NCBI GenBank assembly: GCA_034406715.1
Contig: CP137872.1
Location: 1-64,000, forward strand
Length of the DNA: 64,000 nt
Direction: 5' to 3'
Source: Rhodotorula mucilaginosa
Lineage: Eukaryota > Basidiomycota > Microbotryomycetes > Sporidiobolales > Sporidiobolaceae
This document shows, piece by piece, positions 10,203-21,263 of this stretch; the stretch's first letter is position 1; each line of letters opens with the position of its first letter. Under the pieces are notes generated by a model. That model worked only from the letters and a program-made list of their open reading frames with translations, did not search any database and was not told where the DNA came from. The position numbers were made by a program, and so were the translations under genes.

Positions 10203-11536
10203 TTATAACCGCCGCGCCGAGTTCCACCACAAGACGTTGTCGAGCGCCTCCATGGCCTCGTCCGCCATGAGCGAGTGGACATAGGTCGTCGGGTGGTACT
10301 GCGACGTCACGATCATCAGCAGCCAGTAGATACCGGCGAGAGAAAGAAAGGAGACGCACGTCGTCGAACCAGATGTACTCGCGCCAGTTGTCGGAGCACC
10401 TCCTGCCGATGCACCCTTGCTTGAGGTACTTGCGACTGAACCCGTACCGCTCGGGCTTGTCCATCAGCTTGGAAAAGAGCGTGTAGTAGTCGGCGATCGC
10501 GACGCCCGGTTCCGACTTGGCCCACTGGAGGTACAGCTTGCGCAGCTCGGTCGAGAAAAAGTACATCAACGGCGCGGCTTTCGGCAGTGCGTTCTGGGCG
10601 GGGGCATACGGGCGTCAGCTAACTGGCGCTCGGAAGTCAGTATCCACATACGCACCGCATAGGGATAGTTCTCTCCGATCGGCGGCAGCGTCGGGATCAC
10701 AAAGTATTTGCCACCTGTTTCCTCCCCCCAGGGTCAGCGCGCGATCCAAGACCTCCCCCGCAACCGGAACGCACCGATATCCTTGAGGGCCTGGACTGCG
10801 AGCTTGAGATCGTCGACAACCTCTGCGGGCGTGCCACCCTCATCGAGCGAAAAGTAGGCGTCGTTCGCGCCGGCGTAGACGATAAAGAGGGTCGCCGACT
10901 CGTCCTTCTTACCGATGCTGTACTTGGCGATCTGGTCGAGGATGCAGTCGACGGGGAGCATGCCGTGCTCGCCGGACCGACTCGAGACGCGGTGCGAGAT
11001 GCTCGCGCCGCCCGTGGCTACGAGGGGGGCGGGTTAGTTTGCAGGTTCTCCACTCTCCGAGAGGAACGACGGACTCACCATACGAGACAAGGGGCACTCC
11101 AAGAGTCTGGGCAATGTACTCCGAATAGACCGGTCCGTTCGTGAAGCGGTGACCGACATACTGCGCGGGTGAAAGGTCAGCGCTCAGGAAAGGAAAAACG
11201 AGGCCGACTTGGGAGCGCACCGCCGTGTCTTTGGGCCAAGTCCGGTTCGTAAAGACCCAGGCGCCGTTGCTGCGCAGCCTCAAGCGTCAGCGGCTGTCTT
11301 CAACCCGGCGCACCCGACCGGCGCACCCGACCGACGCACCCAGCATCCGAGAGCGAGTCTCCGAAGCAGACGACCTTGTTGAACCTGCTTCTCCGGGTCT
11401 GCTTGACCAGTTCGCGCTGCTTAGCGACGGCGGACGAGAGCTTGTCGCGGTGGTAATGCCCGCCGGTCAGGAGCACGAAGGCGACAGCGAGTAGCGAGAT
11501 GATCCAGAGGGATCTCGGCGGCAGCGTCTTTTGCAT
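10203..11536 (-). CDS. GDSL/SGNH-family esterase, CE16-like, with N-terminal membrane anchor
   Basis: Predicted secretory-pathway or cell-surface ester hydrolase. It starts MQKTLPPRSLWIISLLAVAF at 11536; the first ~25 residues form a signal anchor with few charges before it (type II orientation likely). Block I is VVCFGDSLSDAG with the nucleophile Ser. RFTNGPVYSEYIAQTLGV follows. A block III-like IVYAGANDAYFSLDEGG carries the oxyanion Asn. The C-terminal block V is WFDDVTSQYHPTTYVHSLMA, giving the catalytic Asp and His. It ends VLWWNSARRL with the stop at 10203. Six or so short introns. This is the plant/fungal GDSL layout, closest in appearance to fungal CE16 acetylesterases. It shares an upstream region with the Mpv17 gene. 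Confidence 0.85.
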
Positions 11537-11974
11537 CCTTAGAGGGAGCGAGCGAGCAGGAGGTCAAGGACTGAGGAGCATGTTGCAGACGAGGCGGGAG
11601 CGTCCGTCGAAGCCAGTTCTCGACTTCATTTGGGATCGGGACCAAATGGAACCTTGTGCGGGAGGCGGTGCGGCGGCGGGATCTTCATCAGCGCGCGGAA
11701 GCCAATTAAAGTGCGTCGATCGCATCTTTTCCTTTCCGAATTCGGCACATTTCGAATCTCGAGCTCTCCCGCCGTAGATCCAGGTTGGCTGGACCCGTCG
11801 ACTCTGTGTACGGGCTGCAACTGGACTAGATCCAAAACTCTCTCACAAACATGGCTGGCTGGGCTGGCTGGCTACACGGGCCCCTCTGCTGCTCGGCCCC
11901 ACCACTCCCGCTTCGACTCGACCTTGCTCCGAAGAGCGTGTTCCCAAGCACAGGCTCTGTTTGGCCTTGCAACC
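11537..11974. promoter_or_regulatory. Divergent upstream region, esterase / Mpv17-family gene
   Basis: 438 bp between two start codons on opposite strands. It contains a CTGG-rich run near 11850-11876 (ctggctgggctggctggct). No clear TATA box. Promoter role is inferred from position. Confidence 0.4.
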
Positions 11975-13096
11975 ATGTCACCCGTCGATGATGTACACCG
12001 CTGGCTGTTCGAGACGCACCCCCGAGCCGGCGTCGCCGTACGTCCCACTGCCACTGCCGCCTCCCGCAGACACGAAAACCGAAAACTGACTGCGCCTTGC
12101 TCTGAACCTCAGCTCATGTACGGCTCGCTCAACGCCATAGGCGACACATGCGCGCAAGTTTTTTTTGTACGTTGCTTGGACCCGAAAGAAGAGGGCGCCT
12201 CCAGCCTCCGAATGAACCGCCCTGACTCATGCTTCCCGTTCGCAGTCTGACGAGAGCTACAACCCGGCGAGAACACTGCGGTTCTTCATCTTTGGCGTCG
12301 GCATAGCACCCTTGGCCCTCATGTGGAACGGTGGGTTCTTCAAGAGTCGCACCACAGAAGCAAAACGCAGCTGACGGACGAAACTCCTCCGGGAACAGCC
12401 TACCTCGAACGACAATACCCGCTCCGGCCATCAAACGACACGGACGACTTGTCCCTCCCTCCGCCGGAACCGGACTATGTCCCCCTCGAGAGCGTCAAAG
12501 TGGACGTCCCGCCTTCCGAATCGCCCCGGCTGCACCGAAGAACGGCCTCGACGGTGTCGCAAACGGGTGGAGAAAAGACGCCGGCTTTGAACGGGAGCGG
12601 GAACGGCCATGAGGAGGAGGACGGCGGTGGTGATTTCCAGCTGAAGACTACGCCCTCGCTGCCGCCGGTGGACAAGATTGTCCTGCTCCGACGCGTCGCC
12701 GCAGATCAAATCTTCATGTGGGTCCCGCCAAACCGGCTGCCGCCATCACCGACAAAGCTGACGACCCCTTCCTTTTGACAGGGCTCCGATCTCGTTCGTC
12801 GTCTTTCTCATCTGCATGGGCTTGATGGAGTTCCGCACGCCAGCGACGATCCTCGCCCGAATCCGGAACGCCTTGATCCCCATCCTCCTCACCAACTACA
12901 AGGTGTGTCTGTTGTCTTTTGGTCAAATTCGTACAGAGCACGACTCTGATCCGCAGGCCTTGCACAGGTGTGGCCGTTCGTGCAGTGCGTGATGTTCTTG
13001 TACGTGCCGTTGCAGTACCGAGTACCGCTCTCGGGTGTGGTCAACGTCGCGTGGACGGTCTATCTCTCGTGGGAGAACGCGCGGACGGCATCGTAG
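11975..13096 (+). CDS. Mpv17/PMP22-family membrane protein
   Basis: Four-helix protein of the mitochondrial inner or peroxisomal membrane (relatives Mpv17, PMP22, yeast Sym1). It starts MSPVDDVHRWLFETHPRAG. Exon 2 gives LMYGSLNAIGDTCAQVFF, exon 3 RTLRFFIFGVGIAPLALMWN. An intron at 12331-12397 joins in frame to YLERQYPLRPSN, matching the family's WY-x-L region. A long polar insert with acidic and Ser runs (12430-12660) precedes KIVLLRRVAADQIF and PISFVVFLICMGLMEF. The last exon WPFVQCVMFLYVPLQYRVPL contains the signature W-x-x-W/Q-x2-N/C segment and ends YLSWENARTAS. The insert is longer than in Mpv17 itself. Sub-family is uncertain. Confidence 0.88.
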
Positions 13097-13259
13097 TCAG
13101 TTGGTGGTGATTACTCTGGATTGCATCGAGACGCTTTGGAAGAGAAAGCACGGCCTTGCTGTTTTTGCAGAAGCAGAGAATACGGAAAATGTCCATGCAT
13201 CGACCCCCAACTAAAGGCACCCCTCGCCTCCATGACCACCCATGAGAGAAACCACCGTC

Positions 13260-14473
13260 CTAGACGCCCTGCACCGTTCCGTACTCGCTCTCGACGCCCG
13301 GCTCGACAAGTGCCGCGTGCGAAAGGATCAAGACGCTCGAGCTGCCGACGAGCCAGAAAAAGGACGCGATCGGGGCCGCGATCCAGAGGATGGGGATGCC
13401 GACGATCAGGAGGACCATGTAGAGGTGTTTCGGTTCGACCGTGGTCGAGCCGAACTGGACCGGTTCCGGGATGAAGCGGTTGATCCCGATGTAGCCCTGC
13501 GGAGGATCGCAAATCTGCGAATTAGTACTGGGATAGGGGCAAGAAGCCCAGAGAAGCTACCTATACTCACGCCGATGAGGAAGGCGATCGCGATGAGGAG
13601 AAGCGGGTTCGTGAGGAGCGAGTAGACGGCGAGGAGGAGAAACACTGGTGCGCGGGGATGAGCGTGTGAGCGCGCCTCGTTCGACAGCATCGACAGTCTC
13701 AAACAGTCGTGAGCAGAGATGACTCACGAAGGATGTAGTTGCCGGAAAAGTAGTTGACGTTGTATCTAGACAAGGCGGTGGGCGAGGGAAGAGTGTTAAC
13801 GGTCGAGAGAGGGTGATCTCATCCTGAAGAACGTTAGGACGGACTTGATCCGCTGGGTCGCCACCTGTACGCGCATGGACCTCGCATTGTGTCAGTACTC
13901 CTCGGCAGCACGAACAGATAACCAAAGACTCGGGGAAAGACACCGCCTCCGAGCAGAGGGGCACGCGAAGGCAAACCGCAAAGACGGTTGAAAGACTTAC
14001 ACCCATGTCTGCCGGCTTGGATACTCGCTGCAGTAGAGTAAAGAAAGCACGAATGTAAGTCAGGGAACGGGGTTCGAGATGCGAGAAGCGAGTCCAGCAG
14101 CACCATCTCGCCCTGAGATGTTATCGGGGTAGAGGCGAGGATCGAGAGGGATTTCTGCAGCTCAAAGCACAGTGAGGGCGACGACCAACCTGGACATCAA
14201 AGAACTGCGTGCGCCAATCCCGTCGTCAGCACGCGCGTACTGAGGGCCACTCGAGTCGACGGATGCGGACTCACCTCCTGAGGTGGTCGGAGCGACTGCA
14301 GCCGTTCCTGCTACAGTAAGCCGCACGAGGCGGGTTGGGTCAGCATGTGCCGCCCCTCCCTGTGAACCCAACCCGCCGCAGACGGCGATGAGGCGGCGGG
14401 ACGTGTCACGCACCCGGAACTGCTGGAGCGCTTCCGGCAGCCGTTGCATAAGAGCCTGTCCTTCCATAGCCAT
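13260..14473 (-). CDS. YIP3: PRA1/Yip3 family prenylated Rab acceptor
   Basis: Small ER/Golgi membrane protein that binds prenylated Rab GTPases. Spliced by eye from seven short exons: MAMEGQALMQRLPEALQQFR, QERLQSLRPPQ, FFDVQ, RVSKPADMG, VATQRIKSVLTFFR, YNVNYFSGNY and two hydrophobic exons. The FFD-x-x-RVS-P and NYFSGNY segments are the PRA1 hallmark just before the first hairpin. Hydrophobic hairpins are LLLAVYSLLTNPLLLIAIAF and HLYMVLLIVGIPILWIAAPI. It ends ESEYGTVQGV at 13260. The gene points towards Mpv17, leaving 163 bp between stops. Several exons are only 15-45 nt, so automatic gene finders may miss them. Confidence 0.88.
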
Positions 14474-14660
14474 CGTCCTTGGCGTGCAACAGTCTACTTG
14501 GCTCCCGGGGCCAAGTCTGTCGGAGCTGGCGATGAGAACGGCGAAAGAGGCGCGTCGGTCGGGACGCAACTTTCGCAAGTTTCACGCGCGCGCCCAAAAT
14601 CTCGATCGGTGCAACAGAAAAAATGCACCCAAGTCTGCAAGGAAAAGGCTACAAGAGGTA

Positions 14661-17600
14661 CTACGACTGCCGCTCGGAAGTGAACGTCTCGAGAAGGGCG
14701 CGCAGGTCGTGAGCCGCCGCCAAGGGGGCAACGTCGCTCCGGTGCATCCTGCAGGGAAGCGTGACCAGTCAGCGGGCGAGCGTAAGCCTCGAGAAAGGGC
14801 GGAAACGCACTGGAGCAGAGAGACGTGGAGCATATCCCACAAGGCGTGGCTGACGTGACCCGACTCGGCGGACGGCGGGCCTTGCTGCAAGTCTGGCAAG
14901 AGAGGGCAGGATCAGCAACCATGAAAAGACAAGCTCCGGCACTACTACCACAAGAAACTCACTGTCGAGCTCGCTGTCGGCTTCTTGGATCGACAAAGAC
15001 GTCAACAAGTGGTGAACGGCGTCCTCGTGTTTCTGCCGGAAAAAGGGGGTGAACCGCCACTCCGGAAAAACACACTCATCGAGACGGAGAAGACCCACCC
15101 CGACGTTCATGCACGCGACGGCGAGGTTGTACCGCGCGCGGACATAGCCCGGATCGAGGTCCAGCGCGGCGTGGTAGTACTGCATCGCGGCGTCCGTCTT
15201 GCCCGAGTTGGCATACGTCGCGCCGAGGCGGTTAAACAACAGCGGGTCCTGCGGCGGTCGCAAAAAGGTCAGTCGGGACATGAAATCGGCTCGACAGAGA
15301 GAAAGTCCGCGAAACAATTGCGCGCACGCACATCGGGCCGAACGGACAAGGCCGCCTCGAAGCAGTCGCTGGCCTTTTCGTACTCCTCGCTCGAGTTGAA
15401 CAAGACGCCGAGCGCGACCTGGACATCCGCATCGACGCCCTCGGCACCCCCCTGCGATCGCTCGGCGCGACTCTGCGCGAGGCGAATCAGCATGTTGGAG
15501 AGGTACACCTGCCGGTCCTGGATCGAGTTGGGCAACGCCGCCCCAAACAAGTTGCGGTACTGCGCAATCTCATTCGCATAGTACGTCGAGCCTTCTTGGT
15601 CCCTCGCGATCGCGTCGACCCACCGGTTCAAGTGCTCGTACGCGTCCGTGCGACGCCCTTCGTTCGTGTACGAGACGGCGAGCGCGAGGTGGGCGGCCCC
15701 GTCCGCGACGAACGGGTCCAACTCGGTCGCGCGCCGGAGCGCCGCGATCGCGAGCTCTTCGCGCTCGTTCTGCTGCTGCTTCAACCCGAGCGACAACCAC
15801 GCCGAGGCGTTGTGCGGTTCGCGGAGGACCTCGGCTTCGCGCTGGAGGAGCGACTCGTGCCGTTCCGTCAACGCGGCCGAGAGGTCGTCCGTCGCGACGT
15901 GGTGGGTGTGGGCGTGGTGATGATGAGTCGTCGCGGCAGCAGGTTGACCCGCCGCGTGCGCGTACGGATTGTTCTGCGCAAACGCGTACCCGTGGCCGGT
16001 CGCCTCGACCTGGTCTTTCGCCGGCCTGAACCCCGTCGCAGTCGCGTCCATCTCGTCCCAGTCGCGCTGGAGCATGTCCCACTCCATCTGCTGCGCCGAC
16101 ATGCGCCCGATCGAAGGTCTCCGAGCGATCCCGCCTCCGAGCGCATGGCCGCCGACAATCATGCTCGGGTCGTCAAAGTCTTCTTCCCACGACGCTTGCG
16201 CCAGGGGCACGTGCGTTGTCGTCGTCTCTTCGCGGTCCGAGTCGACGAGGTTGCCGCCATCGCCCTGGAAGACGAACGGTTCGCGTTCTTTGCCCTTGCC
16301 CTTGGTGTCGGCCGCCCGTTCCCTCGCAGCCCTCGCGCGGTCCTCGTCGTCCCACAGACCATGCATCGCCTGAAACCCGTCCTGCAGCTCTCGAACCAAT
16401 CGAGCCGACTCGGCCTGGTCGTGCGCCCACGCGTGCTGCTCGTGCGCGTGACTGGCGACCGTCTGCCCCGGTCGCAACACGGGAGCCACCATCGAGTTGA
16501 CGCGGCCTTCCTCTTCGCGGTCGAACGCCTGATGCAGCTCGGCTTGGCGATCCGTCGTCGTTGTCGTCGTCGTCGTCGCGGCAAAGTCGCTCGCCCAGCC
16601 GTCGGCTCGGGCTTTGCCCTTGTCGAGAGTCGATGAAGAGGCCTGCTCGACGACCTTGTCCCCCTCGACGGCGACTTGACCGTCCCTCAATTGTCGCATC
16701 AGTTGCATGAATGACGACTGCGCAAACTTGTCGCCAACCTGGGTCGGCGTCTGCTCGGCGGCATTGGATCGCAATCGCTGCTCCTCGGCGGACCGCACCG
16801 TGGAGAGCAAATTGGCCGCAGTCTGAGCGAGAGCGTCGCGCGCCGCTCGGTCATCCGCAACGGGCGAGTGCGCGCGGAGAGGCGGAGTGAGGGGGCGAGT
16901 CTCGTGCAGGTGGGACGAAAAGTCGGTTTGGTTCGTCGTCGTCGCGGGAAGGATCCGATCCGAGATCAAGTCGGCTGGAGCTTGCACACCGGCTTGGCGA
17001 GTCTCGAAAGCGTGGTCCCAGTCTGTTTTTCGAGGAGGAGTCGCCGTCAGCGGAAACGCGAGGCAAGGAGAGAAACACGTCTGGGAGGACTCTCTTACCG
17101 GCCTTGCCTTCGCGTTCCCTCGCCGCGGCCATGCTCTCTGGGGTCACCATCATCTGCACGCCCTCGGCCGGTCTCAGGTAGTTGACCATCAATCCCGAAG
17201 GCGGCGGCGGGTGCATCGCGAACCCTTGACTCTGCAGGCGGGACAAGCCTTGCTGCTGTTGAGAAGGGGTCGGCTGCTGGAGAGCCGGACTATGCGACGA
17301 GGCGTGGTGGTGTTTGAAGTCGCCGACCCATGCCGCCGGTGCTCCATCACGAGGTTTCGTAGCCCCTCCTCCTCCTCCTCCGAAGGCGCGAGCAAACATT
17401 TCCTGCTCGGCGGCGGCGGCATTGGAATTCAAGACTGGCGCCTGAGCGACGAACGCTTGAGCCCATGCTGGGGGAGGTGCTTGTGCGGTGGCCGACGACG
17501 ACGAAGCAGCAGAAGAAGAAGAGGGAAGGGCGTGCTGCAAGGGCGAGAGGTTGAACGGCTGATTCGAGCGACTGTGCTGGAAGAACTGTTGCGCGGCTGC

Positions 17601-17907
17601 AGCGTCGCCGGCATTGGAGGGTGCGGCTCGGAAAGAGTGCTGCTGTGGGCGAGTCAAGTCAGTCGTCAAGGCTTATGCAGCGAGCGGCCCACGCCGGGAG
17701 ACGAACCTGTCCCGATGGACCGGCTTGCGAACCGGCAAAGTGATCCTGCGGGCGGGGGTGATCGGTGTCTGTCGGCTGGGCTCTCACGGTGCACATTGAC
17801 CTGCCACGCACCTGCTGAGCTCCGCGGTCTGCGGTGTACGTCTTTGAGAGTTGCTGGAGCGGGTTGGAAGGGCCGCACGAAGCGCCACCGGCGAGAGAGG
17901 CGAGCAT
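14661..17907 (-). CDS. PEX5: Peroxisomal targeting signal receptor PEX5
   Basis: Cycling receptor that carries PTS1 cargo into peroxisomes. The N-terminus MLASLAGGASCGPSNPLQQL has the conserved Cys (about residue 11) that is mono-ubiquitinated for recycling. The disordered half carries at least four WxxxF motifs for PEX14/PEX13 docking (WAQAF, WVGDF, WASDF, WEEDF). A box KFAQSSFMQLMRQLRDGQVA strongly resembles the PEX7-binding region of long PEX5/Pex20. The C-terminal half is a TPR array (ASAWLSLGLKQQQNEREELA, AAHLALAVSYTNEG, LFNRLGATYANSGKTDAAMQ, ARYNLAVACMNVGV) that binds SKL-type tails. The last exon, from an acceptor near 14750, ends LLETFTSERQS at 14661. One very long exon (about 15.3-17.0 kb) plus small ones. 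It is divergent from the KPWE-motif gene. Confidence 0.96.
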
Positions 17908-18271
17908 GGCGGCGGGAGCGTCGAAGCGGGTAGCCTTTTACTTCCTACCTTGAGTGTCTTGCTGTCTCGCTGCTGGCTCAAGAAGAGTGCGTGTGCAAGT
18001 GAGGGCGGAGGAGAGAAGGGAAGAGAGCGACACGCGGAAGCGTTCCGATGAGAAAGCCGAAGTTGCCGGTCCTTCGCCACTCTAGAGTCGGACAGTGTAT
18101 GGTCTTAAGGTCACTGATTGCTGTGCCGCACTACTGGCCGCACTGCTGCCTTGACTCTCCCCCTGCCCGTTCACCGCAACGATTGCGATTCGCCGACCCG
18201 CTTTTCATCCCCCCACATCTCCTGAGCGGACAGACACCTTCCCGTATACGACAAGGCACACCTCTACAGAC
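17908..18271. promoter_or_regulatory. Divergent upstream region, PEX5 / PEX39-like
   Basis: 364 bp separate the two start codons on opposite strands. Peroxin genes in fungi are often induced together, so a shared regulatory region is plausible, but I could not identify a specific transcription-factor site with confidence. Confidence 0.45.
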
Positions 18272-19064
18272 ATGGACATGGAACAGCAGCAGCAGCAGCA
18301 GCAGCAGGCACCCCGGTCAGCCGAGCACTACACCACCTTGACCGACCCGACCTTCCTCGTCAGTTCGCGTTCCCCCCGAAAAAACCCACCACGAGAGCGC
18401 AGGGCTGATCGCCGTTGCGATGACTTGCAGGTCGGACTCGAGTCAATCTTGCAACCATTCTTCGAACAGGGCGCTCCGGAGGACGAGATTCGAGGCATCG
18501 CCCAGAGGGCAGAAGCGTTCTACCTCTCCAAGTGCGAGCATTCCTTCCTCACCATAGCGATAGACGCTCACTCACGCCCACTCTACCGAACCCCGCAGTC
18601 ACGCCGAGCCGGATCTCGAACAGCCTCAACCGCTGTCGGCGCTCGCCCCTCCGCCCAAACATCCAGCAGATCCATCCTCATCGTCCGCAACAACAACAGC
18701 CCCGTCAAACTCGACCACGGAGGAGGAAGAGGAGGACCAACCGCCGTACCCACCTACGTTTGCCGAACTCGCCCACCTGATCGCGACAGGCGCACCGGTC
18801 CCAGGCATCAAAGACATCCCCGACCAACTCGCGGCCGAACCGCCGACAGAGAGTACCGCCGAACGGAAACGGAAACCGTGGGAGAATCAGGATTCCGCTT
18901 CGCCCTCTTCTTCCGGCGCAGACAGTACCACGACAGAGCAGGAACAGGCGAGCCGAGAAGTCGCTAGGGCTTTGGGATTGACGACGACCGTCGCCGCCAA
19001 GCCGGGCGCCGCGACCGCCGCCGCAGGGGCTCATTCGCAGGACGACCAGATGCAAGATTCGTAG
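18272..19064 (+). CDS. PEX39: PEX39-like peroxin with KPWE motif, 217 aa
   Basis: Three exons (18272-18358, 18431-18531, 18599-19064) give 217 residues in frame. The start is MDMEQ with a poly-Gln run of eight. A short helical region follows (GLESILQPFFEQGAPEDEIR). The core is PPYPPTFAELAHLIATGAPV followed by PGIKDIP and, after a polar spacer, RKPWENQD. This arrangement (Y-P-x-[ST]-F-x-x-[LI], G-x-P-[IV]-PGI, then [RK]PWE) is the KPWE domain shared by Pex39-type proteins and by the fungal Pex14/Pex13 family. As I recall, Pex39 (yeast YJR012C, human C6orf226) assists PEX7-dependent PTS2 import. The tail is Ala-rich and acidic. No membrane segment, so it should be cytosolic. Head-to-head with PEX5. 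The alternative is a different KPWE-domain peroxin. Confidence 0.75.
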
Positions 19065-19199
19065 CGACTCGATGCAGCGGTCGCGCCCTTCTCGACACAG
19101 GAACACGGCGCCTGGGGAAGTTGCTTTGCAAGATGAAGTCGAACCGGGTCCCCGAGAGAAACCAAGGGGAATAAAAGTACAAGGGAGCGCCCTCAACTT

Positions 19200-20674
19200 T
19201 TAGATTGGCGGTATCCGCTTCTTGAGCCATTCCAGCATATCTGTTTCCGGGTAAAGATTAGCCAAGCGGTAATGCGGGCGTGGCTTGGAGAGGGAAACGA
19301 ACCGTCATACTGAAACTCCTCGATCCAGTGTGTCAGCCCTGCGTCGCCGGTGCAAGGTCAGTCCCGACGCCAGCTTCCAAGCGCAAAGAGGGACGTAAAA
19401 GAAGACAAAACGGACCGGAATAGGTGCGAAAGTCGACGTCCTTGAACCCGAGCTGGGACAAGTAGGCGACGCTCTCTTCTCCCCAGTTGTATCTGGACGC
19501 GCGCAAAGAGTCAGGAACGACAGCCATCCCCTGCGAGAGTCACTCAGACCGAAGTGAGACGCACTGAATGGTGTTGTCAGAGGTACCGTGACCCCAAAAG
19601 ACGGGGACCTCTGCCGCATGGTCCGTTTGCATCTGCGTTGGGAGGTTCTCGTCAATTCTCCTGCGAGTCACAAAGACCGCTTGAACTCACGGGATGCTTC
19701 TTGTTCTTGATTTTGTAAGCCATAGGGAGCCATCCGGAGAGGCACATGACGCCTCCGAGTTTATGTGGCGTCGAGAGTGCCGTCAGCAGCGAGATGGCGC
19801 AACCTGCCGAAGAACACGCGCTTCTCGTCAGTTTTCCGGATCCTCGAGCCTCGGACAGACCAAAACAGGATCGCCACACGACTCACCCTGCGAGAAGCCC
19901 GAGATAACGATCCGGTCGGGGTCGATCCCCTTTGCAATCTCGTCCTCGATCAACTCGTGCACGCGCTTGACCGACGCGTGCATGTCCTCCTCGGCTTCGT
20001 GCTTCGGCATCGGCGGGTTCTTTGGCACCACGAGCTCGATCATGTCGAACCTGTGCGGGGGGTCCATACTAGTCCGGGTGAGTTGCGGAGCGGGCGGGTA
20101 AACTGGCCGGCGACGACGCACCAAGCGGGAATGGTGGCGCCGTCCACAGCCGTGACGGCCCTTTCTGGTCTGTGCGCCGAGGATTACTCAGCTCCAGGTA
20201 ACCCGGAAGGGAAAGCCAAGGGCGAGCGCTTACGCCGACGGCATCACCCAACTCGCTTGATATAACCGAGGTCGCATGTAATCCACCAGCGGCATTCTGG
20301 CACGCCGTCGAGATCAGCACCCAGACCGGATCAGAGCTGCAAACACTCCATCGTTGAGCTCGTACATTTGCGCCACCCGTCCGCCCAAACCGCTGCGCGC
20401 GGAAAAGAAGGGAGCAAACGGAGCGTTATCGAAACCCGCCCGCGGCCCGCAATGAAGGAGGGGGAGAGGGCGAAACGCACTGCAGAAAGATGACCGTCGA
20501 GCTATGCCTCCCGATGCCCAACACTTCCGTCACGTTGTCCCGCTTGACCGTGTGCGCCGCGTGCGCCTTGGTGACGGCCTCTTTCCGTCGCGTGTGGAAC
20601 CAGATCAGGACGATGAGCGAAGCGGTCGCGACGATGGCCCATTTGAGCGCCGGTGCGGGTGCCGCCCTGGCCAT
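19200..20674 (-). CDS. APT1: Acyl-protein thioesterase / lysophospholipase family hydrolase with N-terminal TM anchor
   Basis: Alpha/beta hydrolase of the APT1/LYPLA family, which removes S-linked fatty acids from proteins. It starts MARAAPAPALKWAIVATASL at 20674 with one hydrophobic helix (to IVLIWF) followed by basic residues, unlike cytosolic APT1. Spliced motifs are VIFLHGLGGR (families usually have HGLGD), LVDYMRPRLYQASWVMPSA, IDPDRIVISGFSQG with nucleophile Ser, LGGVMCLSGWLPM, VPVFWGHGTSDNTIQ with catalytic Asp, and GLTHWIEEFQYDM with catalytic His. It ends LEWLKKRIPPI at 19200. About eight short exons. All triad residues are present, so activity is likely. The helix may tether it to ER or another membrane. 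Confidence 0.86.
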
Positions 20675-21263
20675 GACTCTTCAAGCCCGAGAAAGAGAGA
20701 GCAGGTTGTTATAGGATTCGAACGGGAAGAGATCGAGCGCGGCGTGTCACAGGACGCGAGCGCGCTAACTCGAGCGATTCGTGACGAGTAGGGAGAGCCA
20801 GCTTCAAGGAGGAGGAGGCGAGCCACCAGTCTCAGGCGTGAAGATCTCAGCAGGAGCGGGTGGGTAGCGAGGCTTGCTGAACGAGCGGCGGCCCGACTCT
20901 CGAGTGTCTCGAGCGGGAAGCACCTGTGCTTGTGTGCATGACAAGCTTAAGGTTTGAAATGCGATTGGTTAGATCGTTAATGAAGTCGGCCGGCGCGGGG
21001 GCGATCTCGACCCGCCTTCGAGTTGACCTTCCCAAGTCGGGGAGGGCGCGGGAGGGTGGCCAGACACATCGGTACTCACAGCTCCGGAACATCGATAGCA
21101 TACAAGTCAAAGTCTCTTCAATACATAAACCGTCGAGTCGAATCCCTCGACGATATCGATCATCGCGGTCCGGTTTCCACCTCCCGAAGCGAAGCCATTC
21201 TCCTCTCTTTCGCCAATCAAAGCTCCCTCGTTCCTCAGACCCCTGGAAAGAAGGAGGATCACG
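20675..21263. other. Intergenic region, no supported gene
   Basis: Divergent upstream DNA between the thioesterase and the small plus-strand ORF. No coding frame stands out. Two T-arm-like stretches (near 20718 and 21130) were checked as tRNA and dismissed. Confidence 0.5.

Noticed and set aside
15596-16636. 346-codon plus-strand frame
   Set aside because: Antisense to the long PEX5 exon; Val/Arg-rich shadow composition.
20700-20730. B-box-like gttcgaatcc on the minus strand
   Set aside because: The flanking bases do not pair as a T stem and no A box lies at a suitable distance.
21128-21150. Hairpin gtcgag-tcgaatcc-ctcgac resembling a tRNA T arm
   Set aside because: The stem is six or more bases with an eight-base loop, and there is no A box or acceptor stem; chance inverted repeat.
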